A DNA stretch of 64,000 nucleotides from Streptomyces triculaminicus (GTDB lineage Bacteria > Actinomycetota > Actinomycetes > Streptomycetales > Streptomycetaceae). The stretch lies in contig NZ_JAFMOF010000001.1 of assembly GCF_017349075.1 (NCBI RefSeq), positions 2,046,001 through 2,110,000 on the forward strand, read 5' to 3'. Positions 1-8,913 of this stretch are shown piece by piece; position 1 is the first letter of the stretch; each line of letters begins with the position of its first letter. The notes under the pieces are model-generated. The model did no database searches. It was not told the DNA's origin and saw only the letters and a program-made list of their open reading frames with translations. A program made the translations under genes and the position numbers.

Positions 1-208
1 CGCGGGCCTCGCGCAGCATGCGGTCGTACTGGACTCTGACGGCCTCGGCGGACTGCTGATCGTCCACATGCAGCTCTTTGACCGCCACCTCGCGGGCCAG
101 CAGCTCGTCGGTGGCACGCCATACGGTGCCCATCCCGCCGCGCCCGATCTTCCGGACGAGCCGATACCGCCCGGCGATGAGACCGCCGTGTGCAGCGAAG
201 GTGCCCAT
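1..208 (-). CDS. Serine/threonine protein kinase, N-terminal part (cut by window start)
   Basis: The reverse strand encodes the start of a Hanks-type kinase. A glycine-rich loop (GRGGMG) follows a [10 protein letters not shown] lead-in, and a few residues later VAVKEL carries the ATP-binding lysine of subdomain II. About 69 residues are visible; the catalytic loop and anything C-terminal lie outside the window. Such kinases phosphorylate Ser/Thr on cytosolic or membrane proteins, and many Streptomyces members carry a C-terminal membrane anchor and sensor, which cannot be judged here. The ATG at 208 is in frame. A GTG six bases upstream (214) sits at better spacing from a GGGG stretch and may be the true start. 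Confidence 0.85.
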   Translation of the reverse strand, partial: MGTFAAHGGLIAGRYRLVRKIGRGGMGTVWRATDELLAREVAVKELHVDDQQSAEAVRVQYDRMLREAR

Positions 209-349
209 GAGCACATATTGCCCCACGGCACGGGGCCGAGCCGTGGTCGTGCCGACGGCTTCACCCTGCACGCGCAAGAGCACCGGAACATTTCATGTAC
301 AGTTGTTCCCGCAACGCCGACCGGATGGCCGAAAACCACCGGGGGCCGA

Positions 350-422
350 GCGCTCGTAGCTTAACGGATAGAGCACTTGACTACGGATCAAGAGGTTGCA
401 GGTTCGAATCCTGCCGAGCGCA
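350..422 (+). tRNA. tRNA-Arg (anticodon ACG)
   Basis: A complete cloverleaf can be folded by eye. The acceptor stem GCGCTCG (350-356) pairs with CGAGCGC (415-421), with discriminator A at 422. The anticodon arm has loop CTACGGA, giving anticodon ACG. The T arm pairs GCAGG (398-402) with CCTGC (410-414) around TTCGAAT. The CCA end is not encoded. ACG is normally edited to ICG and reads CGU/CGC/CGA arginine codons. Confidence 0.97.
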
Positions 423-430
423 CATCCTGA

Positions 431-462
431 GAAGGGGAGCCGGATCGATCCGGCTCCCCTTC
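431..462 (+). terminator. Perfect 16-bp hairpin terminator downstream of tRNA-Arg
   Basis: The 32 bases form a perfect palindrome (arms 431-446 and 447-462) starting 9 bases after the tRNA. A short T-rich tail (TTCTTCG) follows. It most likely ends the tRNA transcript. Confidence 0.85.
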
Positions 463-516
463 TTCGTGTCCCGATGTAGGACACCACCCGACCTGATCCC
501 CCTCTACGGTCGCCCC

Positions 517-1694
517 ATGAGCACCGCCCCCGCATCGGCGACGAGCAGCGCCGCGCCCGCCTCGGCACCCGCCACCTCCTGGCCCCCGCCCGCCGCGCCG
601 CCTCCGTCGAGGCCGTGGCCGACGCCCTGGTCGCCCTGCACGCCACCGACGCCGCGACCGTCTACCTGTCCGCCTGCGCCCGCCTGGCCGAGCCGTCGCC
701 CGGCGCGGTGGACCGGGCGCTGTACGAGCACGTCACGCTGGTGAAACTGCTGTCCATGCGGCGCACGCTCTTCGCGGTGACCACCGAGGTCGCCCCCTGC
801 GTCGGCTCCTCCACCGCCCGCGAGATCGCCCGGCGGGAACGGGCGACGCTGCTGAAGTCCCTGCGCGAGAACGCCGAGGGCGGCGCGCCCTGGGACGAGC
901 ACCGGCTGGCCGCCACCGAACGCGCGGCGCTCGAGGCGCTGGCCGCGCGCGGCGAGGCGACGACGGCCGAGCTGGGCCGGGACGTCCCCGCGCTCAAGGA
1001 GACGCTCCTGATGTCGCCCGGCAAGCCCTACGAGTCCCGGCAGAGCGTCGGCAGCCGGGTGCTGCGCATGCTGGCCTCGGACGGGCACGTGCGGCGCGGC
1101 CGGCCGCGCGGCTCGTGGACCAGCAGCCTCTACGCGTGGGCGCCGTCGCCGGCGCTGCCGGAGATGCCGGTGCGCGAGGCTCGGGCGGAGCTCGTGCGGC
1201 GCTGGCTGGCGGCCTACGGGCCCGCCACGGAGGCCGACCTGAAGTGGTGGACGGGCTGGACGCTGCGGGACACGCGGACGGCCCTGGCGGACGTGGGAGC
1301 GGTGGACGTGCGGCTCGGGGCGGGCGCGGGCCTCGCGCTGCCCGGCGACCTCGAGGACGACGCCCCCGCCGGGGACTGGGCCGCGCTGCTTCCGGGACTC
1401 GACCCCACGGCCATGGGGTGGCGGGAGCGGGACTGGTACCTGGACCCGGAGCACGTCCCCTTCCTCTTCGACCGAGCGGGCAACGTCGGGCCCACGGTGT
1501 GGTGGAACGGCCGCGTCGTCGGCGGGTGGGCCCAGCGGGCGAACGGCGAGATCGTCTGGCGGCTCCTGGAGGACGCCGGACGGGAGGCGGGGGCGGCGAT
1601 CGCGGCGGAAGCCGGACGGCTGTCCTCGTGGATCGGCGAAACGCGCGTCACGCCGCGATTCCGCACCCCGCTGGAGCGCGAGCTGGTCCGTTAG
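517..1694 (+). CDS. Winged helix DNA-binding domain protein (HTH_42 family), apparent frameshift near the start
   Basis: The long frame matches the actinobacterial winged-helix family PF06224, whose members of about 360-400 residues have tandem winged-helix modules and are thought to bind DNA. Homology-like sequence (RIGDEQRRARLGTRHLL) starts well upstream of the first in-frame start, the GTG at 615. The only good start, the ATG at 517, is one frame off. The two frames join if one C is added to the C5 run at 527-531, giving MSTAPRIGDEQ. The downstream frame is intact to 1694, so a consensus error or a very recent mutation is more likely than an old pseudogene. If the sequence is correct, translation may begin at 615. 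DNA target and role are unknown. Confidence 0.8.
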
Positions 1695-1740
1695 GCCGGC
1701 CGCGAACCGCGCCCGGGGACGGCCTGGGCGCTCCGCCCCG

Positions 1741-3045
1741 TCAGCGCGTGACCTGCCACGACACCTGGCCCTGCAGCCGCTTGGACAGCTGCGGGTCGAG
1801 GACGGCGTCCGTACGGTCGGCCCCTCCCGCGGTCAGGGTGTGCGGGCGGCCGTCGGCGGGGACGCCGAGCGTGCGGGGGACGACCGAGGTGCGGCCCCGG
1901 ACCGCGCGGGCCTCGCGGCCGTCGACGTACCAGCGGATCTCGGTGGTGGCCACCGGGAGCCGGACGGCGACGCGCTGCCCGCGGCCGGCCGTGGGGCCGT
2001 CCGAGCCGGCCGCCTTGGTGAGCACGCTCGCGTGCCGGTAGAAGCCCGCGATCATCGCCTCGCGGCCGGGGAGGTTGAACTCGCGGCCCAGCGATCGCAT
2101 GATCGAGTCCTCGGTGGGCCGGTAGAGGCCCCGGGGGTAGTAGCCGCCGCCCTCGTACGTGCCGACGGTGCCGCCGTCGGGGGAGGTCCGGCCGATCCAG
2201 CGGTACCACTTCGCGCGCTCGCCGGTCATACGGCCGGAGTCGAACGTGCTGGTGTTGACGTCGGCGGGCTCGGGTCCGGTGTAGGTGCCGTACTCGTCGT
2301 ACTGGTACTCGTCGGCGAGCTTGCCCAGGGAGTGGCCGGTCTCGTGGACGGCGACCTGGTCGGACTTCTCGTGGTCGGAGGAGGCGGTGGCGACGCCGTC
2401 GTAGCCCACCTGGGAGACGACGTCGTTGTAGCCGGCGCCGCCGTACTTGGTGGAGTTGGACAGCACCACGACCAGGTCGGCGGCCGGCGCCTTGGCGGCG
2501 TACGACTCGACTCTGGCGGTGTCGACGCACAGCAGGCGCTCGACGCCGTCGCAGAAGAAGCCGGAGCGGAGCGCGGTGTCCTTGGTGACGCCCTGGACCG
2601 GGTCGCCCGAGACGCCGGAGTCGTGCGAGACGGCGTCGACGGCCCAGACGTTGAAGAGGCCGCGGTAGGAGGCGTAGGGCTCGACCGCCGACATCTTCGC
2701 CCACTTGGTGCGGACGGCCGCGTGGAAGGCGTCCTGCTGGGTGGCGGTGTAGCCGTCGCCGATGAAGACGACGTCGAGCTTGGTGCCCACCGGGCCGTTG
2801 TCGACGATGGACGTCACCTCGCCGTCGCCCTTGGTCCAGGGGCGCAGGGAGCGGGGCGGGCCGCTGGGGGCGGGGACGGTGGTGTGCCGTGGGTGGCCGT
2901 CGGGGTCGGGGAAGTACTCCACCCGTTGGGTGGGTTTGGGCTGCGGCGGCCGGCCGACTGTCGGACCGGCCGCCGAGGCGCCGTTGGCGGCGGCGAGCAT
3001 GACCAGGGCGGCCACGCCTGCCGCGACGGATATTCGTCTGTGCAT
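1741..3045 (-). CDS. Secreted M64-family (IgA-peptidase-like) metallopeptidase
   Basis: 434 residues. The start at 3045 is chosen because a GGGAGGAAC ribosome-binding site precedes it; an upstream in-frame ATG at 3081 lacks one. The N-terminus is a Sec signal peptide (basic start, hydrophobic stretch, ASA-A cleavage-like site near residue 26). The catalytic zinc motif HETGH is at residues 234-238, followed by GKLADEY, the usual extended M64 motif. The family is related to the Clostridium ramosum IgA peptidase, but most Streptomyces members have unknown substrates, so the IgA name is family history rather than function. The gene is monocistronic, with an inverted repeat (3072-3087) just upstream. 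Confidence 0.9.
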   Translation of the reverse strand: MHRRISVAAGVAALVMLAAANGASAAGPTVGRPPQPKPTQRVEYFPDPDGHPRHTTVPAPSGPPRSLRPWTKGDGEVTSIVDNGPVGTKLDVVFIGDGYTATQQDAFHAAVRTKWAKMSAVEPYASYRGLFNVWAVDAVSHDSGVSGDPVQGVTKDTALRSGFFCDGVERLLCVDTARVESYAAKAPAADLVVVLSNSTKYGGAGYNDVVSQVGYDGVATASSDHEKSDQVAVHETGHSLGKLADEYQYDEYGTYTGPEPADVNTSTFDSGRMTGERAKWYRWIGRTSPDGGTVGTYEGGGYYPRGLYRPTEDSIMRSLGREFNLPGREAMIAGFYRHASVLTKAAGSDGPTAGRGQRVAVRLPVATTEIRWYVDGREARAVRGRTSVVPRTLGVPADGRPHTLTAGGADRTDAVLDPQLSKRLQGQVSWQVTR

Positions 3046-3071
3046 GGGGGGTTCCTCCCGAAACCGAAACC

Positions 3072-3087
3072 CGCCACTCAAGTGGCG
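3072..3087. promoter_or_regulatory. Inverted repeat upstream of the M64 peptidase gene
   Basis: CGCCACT and AGTGGCG form a perfect 7-bp inverted repeat with a 2-base centre, 27 bases upstream of the peptidase start codon. The size and position fit an operator for a dimeric repressor, but no partner is known. Confidence 0.4.
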
Positions 3088-3176
3088 AGTTAAGTCGCGT
3101 TAAGGTGCCGCTCAACGTAGAGGCTCGGGAGGTTCATGACAATGGCTGAGGTGTGTGGTGTTGCCGAAGTGGTGTC

Positions 3177-4517
3177 TTACGCCTCGTCGTTCACGAGCCG
3201 CAGCAGCCGGTCCAGCACCGTGCGGCCGCCCGCGCGCAGGCCGTCGTGCTCGTACTCGTCCGTGACCCACGTCCGCAGGCCCGCCACGGAGCCCGCCGTG
3301 CGCAGCGAGTGCGCGGTGTCGACGTACAGGTCGTCGTGGTAGACGGCGGCCGCGACGGGCACGGTGGTGCGGGCCAGGCGCCCGGCGTCGTACAGCGGCG
3401 CCCAGTCGGTGCGTTCGGCGAGGATCTCGGCGGTGCGGCGCAGCGGGCGCAGGGCCGGCTGGGTGCGCAGCATCCAGGGGTGGACGGTCTCGCCGGTGAA
3501 GAGGAAGCGGCCACCGGGCTCGAAGTGACGTTCGAACTGCGGGAATTCCGACCGTATCCGCTCCGCCGACCAGTGCGTCGCCCGGCCGTCCTGGGCATAA
3601 ATGGCCTCATGGAGGATGGTGTACAGAGGGCTGGCGGCGCGCGAGAGCACCGCCGCGGCCTGCTCGCCGAACGCGTCGGACAGGCGCGGCCCGCCGGGCG
3701 TGGGCACGAACGCGTCCTCCAGGAGGTAGTGCAGCCGGTGCGAGCCGTCCCCCGTGCCCAGCAGGATGCCCAGCTGCTGGAAGGCCTCGACGGTCAGCAG
3801 GGAGCCGTCCGGCAGGGTCTCCTCCCGTTCGGCGAGGTGCTCGGCGATACGCCGGGCCGCCTCCTCGTCCCCGGGGTAACGGGCGTAGTGCGCGAGGCAC
3901 TTGCGCTCCATGCGCGGGTAGGCGGCGCGGTAGACGGCGTCCGCGTCGGCGTCCAGGGAGGGCAGGCCGCCGGTGATCAGCACCCGCTCCAGCCCCTCCG
4001 GCGCGAGCGAGAGGTAGGTGACCGCGCAGAAGCCGCCGAAGCTCTGCCCGAGGACGGTCCAGGGCCGGCCGCCGGTGAGGCGGGGGCGGATGTACTCGCA
4101 GTCGCGGACGATGGAGTCGGCGCGGAAGCGGGTGAGGTAGTCGGCCTGGCGCTCCGGGGTGCCGCGCAGCGGCAGCGTCTGCCGGGTGGCGGGCGTGGAG
4201 CGGCCGGTGCCGCGCTGGTCGAGGAGCAGCACGCGGTACTCCTCCAGCGCGCGGTCGAGCCAGTTCTCGCGGCCCACGGGCCGCCCGGCGGGGAAGCCGG
4301 GGCCGCCCTGCAGATAGACCAGCCAGGGCAGGTCCTCGTGCGCGCGGCCGGCGGCGACGACCTCGCGGCCGTAGAGGCGGATGCGCTCGCCCCCGGGGTC
4401 GGCGTGGTCGAGCGGGACGTCGAAGAAGCGGTCGGTCAGGACGAGGCCAGGCTGTCGGAAGGCGACGGTCTCGTCCCCCACCCGGGTGACCCCGGGCAAC
4501 TTCGGCACGGATGACAC
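3177..4517 (-). CDS. Alpha/beta-hydrolase, proline iminopeptidase-like (S33)
   Basis: 446 residues with the order typical of S33 peptidases: oxyanion-hole motif GGPG at about 71-74, DQRGTGRS at about 100-107, and nucleophile elbow GQSFGG with Ser159. An Asp in HDDLYVD and a His in EHDGL near the C-terminus fit the rest of the triad. These enzymes remove N-terminal residues, often proline, from short peptides in the cytoplasm; no signal peptide is visible. The length suits the larger two-domain bacterial aminopeptidases. The gene diverges from the XRE/TPR regulator at 4587 across about 70 bases, so the two may share control. Confidence 0.9.
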   Translation of the reverse strand: MSSVPKLPGVTRVGDETVAFRQPGLVLTDRFFDVPLDHADPGGERIRLYGREVVAAGRAHEDLPWLVYLQGGPGFPAGRPVGRENWLDRALEEYRVLLLDQRGTGRSTPATRQTLPLRGTPERQADYLTRFRADSIVRDCEYIRPRLTGGRPWTVLGQSFGGFCAVTYLSLAPEGLERVLITGGLPSLDADADAVYRAAYPRMERKCLAHYARYPGDEEAARRIAEHLAEREETLPDGSLLTVEAFQQLGILLGTGDGSHRLHYLLEDAFVPTPGGPRLSDAFGEQAAAVLSRAASPLYTILHEAIYAQDGRATHWSAERIRSEFPQFERHFEPGGRFLFTGETVHPWMLRTQPALRPLRRTAEILAERTDWAPLYDAGRLARTTVPVAAAVYHDDLYVDTAHSLRTAGSVAGLRTWVTDEYEHDGLRAGGRTVLDRLLRLVNDEA

Positions 4518-4586
4518 GGTTACATCCTCACGTAAGCAGATTTACCCAACGGCTTGAATCACGGCGCAATGTACCGAGGGGCGGAA

Positions 4587-5969
4587 GTGGCCGAGAACAG
4601 CACCCACGGCATACGGGCGGACGAGCCCTCCGACATCGGCCGCCGCGTCCTGCGGCTGCGTACCGAAAAGGGACTGACCCAGAAGCAACTGGCGGAGCCC
4701 GCCTACACGGCCGCCTACGTCTCCACCCTGGAGGCCGGCCGGGTCCGGCCCTCCGAGACCGCCCTGCGGCATCTCGCGGGGCGCCTGGGCATCACCGTGG
4801 AGGAGCTCGCCACCGGCCGCCCCCCGCACCTGGCCACCGAGCTGCGGCTGCGGCTGACCGACGCCCGGCGCACCCTGGCCACCGGCGACGCCGAGGACGC
4901 CGCCGCGCTCTTCCGCGCCCTGCGCGACGAGGCGGCGGCCCTGGAGCTCGTGGGCGAGCGGTTCACCGCCCTCCTCGGGCTCGGCGACTGCGCCCTGGAG
5001 ACCGGCGACCTCACCGACGCCCGCGACCTCTTCGCCGAGGCCGAGGCCCTGCTAGCCGGCCAGCCGCTGCCGCGCCGCGTCCCGGCCCTGCGCGGGCGGG
5101 CCACCGCCCACCTCCTGGCCGGCGAACTGCGCTACGCCTGCTACCTGCTGGAGACGGCCGTCGACGAGCTGAACGCCTCCGGCATGCACGACCCCGACGC
5201 CCTGCTCCTGCTCTACACCGCCTCCATCGCCCCCTACATGGACATGGGAGCACACGCGCGTGCCGCGCACGCCGCGGAGCTGGCGCTCGCCCTGGCACCC
5301 CAGGTGGACAACCCCGCCCTCGTCGCCGGGATGCACCGGGGCGTCGCCCGCACGCTGATCGCCGAGGGCCGCATCGCCGACGCCGACGCCTCCCTGGCCA
5401 AGGCCCAGGAGCTCTACCAGCAGCTGCACATACGGACCGAACTGGCCCACTGCCACTGGATGCGCGGCTACGTCCACGCCCAGGACGGCAACCTGCGCAA
5501 GGCCGAGAACGAACTGCGCACCGCCCGCGACATGCTGGCGTCCAAGCGCGCCGCCCTGTTCACCGTGCAGGTCGAGGTGGAGCTGGCGGACGTGCTGCGG
5601 CGCCGGGGCAAGGCCGCCGAGGCGGAGGAGCTGCTGCGCCCGCTGCTGTCCCCCACCGCGCTGGGCGCCGAGCGCGGCGCGGTCCACGCGGGCGGCGCGC
5701 ACCGCCTGCTGGGGCTCATCGCCGAGGAGCGCGCGGACACCGAGGCCGCCGAGGAGCACTACTGCGCCGCCCTGTCCCTGCTGGAGCGCACGGGAGCCGC
5801 CGGCGACCTCGCCGACCTGTGCCGCCTGCTGGGCGACCTGCTGCGGCGCACGGGGCGCACGGAGGCGGCCCTGGACGCCTACCGCACGGGGCTGGGCCAC
5901 CGGGCCGCGCCCGGCACCACGACGCTGGGCCCGGCGCCGACGGCGCCGCCGCCCTGGCCGCGGCCGTAG
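4587..5969 (+). CDS. XRE-family HTH regulator with TPR-like repeats
   Basis: About 460 residues. A helix-turn-helix occupies roughly residues 17-70 (IGRRVLRLRTEKGLTQKQLA ... VSTLEAGRVRPSE). The rest is Ala/Leu-rich helical repeats of TPR type, with a Pro-rich tail. The GTG at 4587 is preferred because GAGGGGCGGAA lies at good spacing; an in-frame ATG at 4554 has no such site. HTH-TPR proteins of Streptomyces often act in development or in sensing small signals, but nothing here identifies the ligand. Divergent from the S33 hydrolase gene, a possible target. Confidence 0.85.
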   Translation: MAENSTHGIRADEPSDIGRRVLRLRTEKGLTQKQLAEPAYTAAYVSTLEAGRVRPSETALRHLAGRLGITVEELATGRPPHLATELRLRLTDARRTLATGDAEDAAALFRALRDEAAALELVGERFTALLGLGDCALETGDLTDARDLFAEAEALLAGQPLPRRVPALRGRATAHLLAGELRYACYLLETAVDELNASGMHDPDALLLLYTASIAPYMDMGAHARAAHAAELALALAPQVDNPALVAGMHRGVARTLIAEGRIADADASLAKAQELYQQLHIRTELAHCHWMRGYVHAQDGNLRKAENELRTARDMLASKRAALFTVQVEVELADVLRRRGKAAEAEELLRPLLSPTALGAERGAVHAGGAHRLLGLIAEERADTEAAEEHYCAALSLLERTGAAGDLADLCRLLGDLLRRTGRTEAALDAYRTGLGHRAAPGTTTLGPAPTAPPPWPRP

Positions 5970-5996
5970 GGCGTGTCCGAGGCGCGCAGCGGATGG

Positions 5997-6039
5997 GACC
6001 GCTGACCGGCCCTCCCCTCACGGGGGCCGGTCAGCGGTC
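5997..6039. terminator. Bidirectional hairpin between convergent genes
   Basis: GACCGCTGACCGGCC (5997-6011) pairs perfectly with 6025-6039. The hairpin lies 27 bases after the regulator stop and includes the stop codon of the opposite gene (6031-6033). It serves convergent transcripts, so bidirectional termination is likely. Confidence 0.8.
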
Positions 6040-6876
6040 GGCTTTGTAGGGCGCGAGGAGCTGTTCCCAGCCGCGCCGCAGGCTCCGGTGCTCCTCCTCG
6101 CACAGCTCGGCCCGCTCCTTGGTGAGCCGCTTGCCGTCGACGAGCCGACGGCGCTCCTTCGCCCGGTCCTGCCGGGGCGTGGAGCCGTAGAGGTAGCAGC
6201 GGTAGTTGGCGCTGCGGACGGCGTCGGGGGCGTGCTCGTCGGAGGGGTCCGAGTCCGCCGGGTCGCTCTCGCGCGCGTACTGGTCGTAGTTGTCTGCGGC
6301 GGCCAGCAGCGCGGCGCGGCCGCCGGCGCCCTGCCGCAGCAGGCGGTACGCGGCGAACTGGTCGGCCACGTCCTCCTCGCGGCCGGTGAACGGCAGGTTC
6401 AGCTTGTCGATGAGGGCGTGGGCCGCCTCGTGGTAGAGCGTCTCGGTGACGACGCCGGCCGTCCGCCCCTGCGGGTCGGCGTCGCCGTCGGCCTCGAACA
6501 TCGAGCGGACCTCGCGGATGAAGCCGTAGCAGAGCGCGATCCGCCCGCTCTCCGGGTCGTACTCGGGCGTCTCGTCCTTCGCGCAGGAGCGTCCGACGAT
6601 CTCCACCCGGGCGGGCAGCCGCACGGCCTTGCCGAGGTCCTCCACGACCTTCTCGGCCAGCCCGCGCGTGCGCAGGAAGGACCGCTCGTCGGCGTCGCCG
6701 CCGCGGGGAGCCTGGTAGGAGACGGACAGGCCGCCGCGTGTGGGGGGCGCGGCGGCCTGCGACGGGGTGCCGCATCCGGTCGCGAGGGCGGCGGTGCAGA
6801 CGCCGGCCGCCACGAGCGCGCGGGCGCGCCGCGCTCGGGCCGGAATCCGGGGGCCGGCCCCCGCATGGTGCAGCAT
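6031..6876 (-). CDS. Putative lipoprotein metallopeptidase (DUF4344)
   Basis: 281 residues. The N-terminus has an arginine-rich region, a hydrophobic stretch and a lipobox (ALATGC, Cys35), so the product is probably anchored outside the membrane. HEAAH at residues 149-153 is a zinc-peptidase HExxH motif, with a downstream EEDVADQFA segment that could supply the third ligand, as expected for DUF4344. Substrate unknown. The ATG at 6876 is used; the frame stays open to 6981, but that extension would bury the signal sequence. Divergent from the response regulator gene at 7071. Confidence 0.85.
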   Translation of the reverse strand: MLHHAGAGPRIPARARRARALVAAGVCTAALATGCGTPSQAAAPPTRGGLSVSYQAPRGGDADERSFLRTRGLAEKVVEDLGKAVRLPARVEIVGRSCAKDETPEYDPESGRIALCYGFIREVRSMFEADGDADPQGRTAGVVTETLYHEAAHALIDKLNLPFTGREEDVADQFAAYRLLRQGAGGRAALLAAADNYDQYARESDPADSDPSDEHAPDAVRSANYRCYLYGSTPRQDRAKERRRLVDGKRLTKERAELCEEEHRSLRRGWEQLLAPYKADR

Positions 6877-6926
6877 GGACAGCACTCTGCCGGTCGGATC
6901 ACCCGAATGGAATCCACCGTGAGTCC

Positions 6927-6960
6927 AGGCCGACCCCCGCCGGTCGGCGGGGGTCGGCCT
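6927..6960. repeat. 15-bp perfect stem-loop in a divergent promoter region
   Basis: AGGCCGACCCCCGCC (6927-6941) pairs perfectly with 6946-6960 around a 4-base loop. It lies between two divergent starts (6876 and 7071), where a terminator would be unusual. Confidence 0.6.
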
Positions 6961-7070
6961 GCCCAGGGGTGGAGTACTCAACTCCGCTTTTCTCCGCCGG
7001 TGCGGCAGGCTGGAGGGGCCAGGGGCCGGTCGCGGCCCCGGGCGGAACAGGGAAGAAGAGGTAGCGATCG

Positions 7071-7748
7071 GTGATCCGTGTTGCGGTGGTGGACGACGAA
7101 CAGCTCGTCCGGTCCGGGCTGCGGATGATCCTGGGCACGGCCCCGGACATCGACGTGGTCGCGGACTGCGGCGGCGGCGAGGCCGTGAACACCGTCCGGC
7201 GGTGCGCTCCCGACGTCGTGCTCCTCGACATCCGGATGCCCGACGTCGACGGCCTGACCGTCCTGCGGGGCCTGCGCGCCCTGGCGCAGCCGCCCGCCGT
7301 GGCCATGCTCACCACCTTCGACGCCGACGAGTACCTCGCCGCCGCGCTGCGCGGGGGCGCCGCCGGCTTCCTGCTCAAGGACACCGACCCGGAGCAGCTC
7401 GTACGGGCCGTGCGCACCCTCGCCGCCGGCGGCAGCGTCCTCGACCCCGGCGTGACCCGCGCGGTCATCGGCGGCTATCTGGCCGCCGAGGCCGAGACCA
7501 CGGCCGCCGCGGCGATCCAGGCGCTGACCCCGCGCGAGCGCGAGGTGCTGTCGCTGGTCGGCGCGGGCCTGGCCAATCCGCAGATCGCCGAACGCATGGG
7601 GCTCGCGCCCAGCACCGTCAAGGACCACGTCCGGGCCGTGCTCGGCAAGCTGGGCGGCATCAACCGCGTGCAGGCGGCGATCGTCGCCGACCGCGCGGGC
7701 CTGGTCGCCTCGCAGCGGGCGCCGCGGGGCGAGAGGAGCGGCCGGTGA
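7071..7748 (+). CDS. Two-component response regulator, NarL/LuxR family
   Basis: 225 residues. The receiver domain has acidic pocket Asp8/Asp9, phospho-acceptor Asp53 (LLDIRMPD), switch threonines near 81-82 (LTTFD) and conserved Lys103 (LLKDT). The C-terminal LuxR-type helix-turn-helix (LTPREREVL ... STVKDHV) binds DNA. The GTG start follows a GAGG ribosome-binding site. The stop overlaps the kinase start (GTGA at 7745), so the pair is translationally coupled. The signal is not evident. Confidence 0.93.
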   Translation: MIRVAVVDDEQLVRSGLRMILGTAPDIDVVADCGGGEAVNTVRRCAPDVVLLDIRMPDVDGLTVLRGLRALAQPPAVAMLTTFDADEYLAAALRGGAAGFLLKDTDPEQLVRAVRTLAAGGSVLDPGVTRAVIGGYLAAEAETTAAAAIQALTPREREVLSLVGAGLANPQIAERMGLAPSTVKDHVRAVLGKLGGINRVQAAIVADRAGLVASQRAPRGERSGR

Positions 7749-8875
7749 ACGTCCGGCACGCCACCCTGCCCTCCTGGCTGCCCTCCTGGGCGGCCGTCGC
7801 GCTGCCCGCGCTGTTCGCGGCCACGGACGCGCTGCTGGTCAACGGCGTCACCCCCGGGAAGGACCTGTGGCTGTCGCTGCTGGCGGCGGTGGCGCTGCTG
7901 TGGCGGCGAAGATTCCCCGCCACCGTCTTCCTGGCCACCCTGCCGGGGATGTACCTGACCTACATCTGGCTCGCACCCATGATCGCCCTGTACACGGTGG
8001 CCGTCCGGCGGCCCGCCCGGTGGCTGCTGGGGGCGACGGGGGTGCTGATGGCGGCCGCGCAGTTCGTGCCGTACCCCGTCTCGGACCTGGCACACAACGA
8101 CCGGCGCCAGATGGCCGTCAACCTCGTCGACGCCTTCGTCGTGGCGGCCACCCCCATCGCCCTCGGCCTGCTCACCCGCACCCGGCGCGAGCTCGCCGAC
8201 CGCCTCGAGGAGCTGACCCGCAGCCGCGCCCGCGAGGACCGACTGCTCGCCGACCGCGTCCTCGCCACCGAACGCGCCCGGCTGGCCCGCGAGATGCACG
8301 ACGTCGTCGCCCACCAGGTCAGCCTGATCAGCCTGCAGGCAGGGGCGGTGCAGATCAGCACCGAGGACACCCAGGCCCGCGCCGGGGCCCGGACCATCCG
8401 CGAGCTGTCGGTGCGCACCCTGGACGAACTGCGCCACATGGTCGGCATCCTGCGCGCGGCCGGCGCCGACACCGAGGAACTCACCCCGCAGCCGCGCCTG
8501 GCCGACCTGCCCCGGCTGATCGAGCTGAGCGCGCTGGACGTCGCCTTCGAGGACGCCACCGACCCGGGGACGGAGCGGTCGGAGGCGGTGGAGCGCGCGG
8601 CCTTCCGTACGGTGCAGGAGGCGCTGACCAATGTGCGCAAGCACGCGCCGGGGGCGAAGGTGACGGTGCGGGTCGTCGAGGAGGCCGGCGCCGGGCTGGT
8701 GGTGGAGATCCGCAACGGCCCGCCGGATGCGGCAGTTCCGGCGCCGGAACTGCCGGGCGGCGGCCACGGTCTGGTGGGGCTGCGCGAGCGGGCGCAGAGC
8801 CTGGGCGGCACGCTGGAGGCGCATGCCACGCCGGAGGGCGGGTTCGTCGTACGGGCGCGCCTGCCCCGCGAGTAG
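7745..8875 (+). CDS. Two-component sensor histidine kinase (HisKA_3 type)
   Basis: 376 residues. Four to five membrane segments in the first 145 residues leave little extracytoplasmic sequence, which suggests sensing within or at the membrane. A short coiled coil (about 146-178) leads to the dimerisation/phosphotransfer domain with His185 in REMHDVVAHQ, then a HATPase_c domain with the N box (EALTNVRKHAP) and GGHGLVGLRER. It should phosphorylate the regulator encoded immediately upstream. The start is the GTG overlapping that gene's stop. Confidence 0.93.
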   Translation: MNVRHATLPSWLPSWAAVALPALFAATDALLVNGVTPGKDLWLSLLAAVALLWRRRFPATVFLATLPGMYLTYIWLAPMIALYTVAVRRPARWLLGATGVLMAAAQFVPYPVSDLAHNDRRQMAVNLVDAFVVAATPIALGLLTRTRRELADRLEELTRSRAREDRLLADRVLATERARLAREMHDVVAHQVSLISLQAGAVQISTEDTQARAGARTIRELSVRTLDELRHMVGILRAAGADTEELTPQPRLADLPRLIELSALDVAFEDATDPGTERSEAVERAAFRTVQEALTNVRKHAPGAKVTVRVVEEAGAGLVVEIRNGPPDAAVPAPELPGGGHGLVGLRERAQSLGGTLEAHATPEGGFVVRARLPRE

Positions 8876-8913
8876 CGGCCCGGGGCGCCGGGCCGGGGAG
8901 AGCCGGGCGCGGG

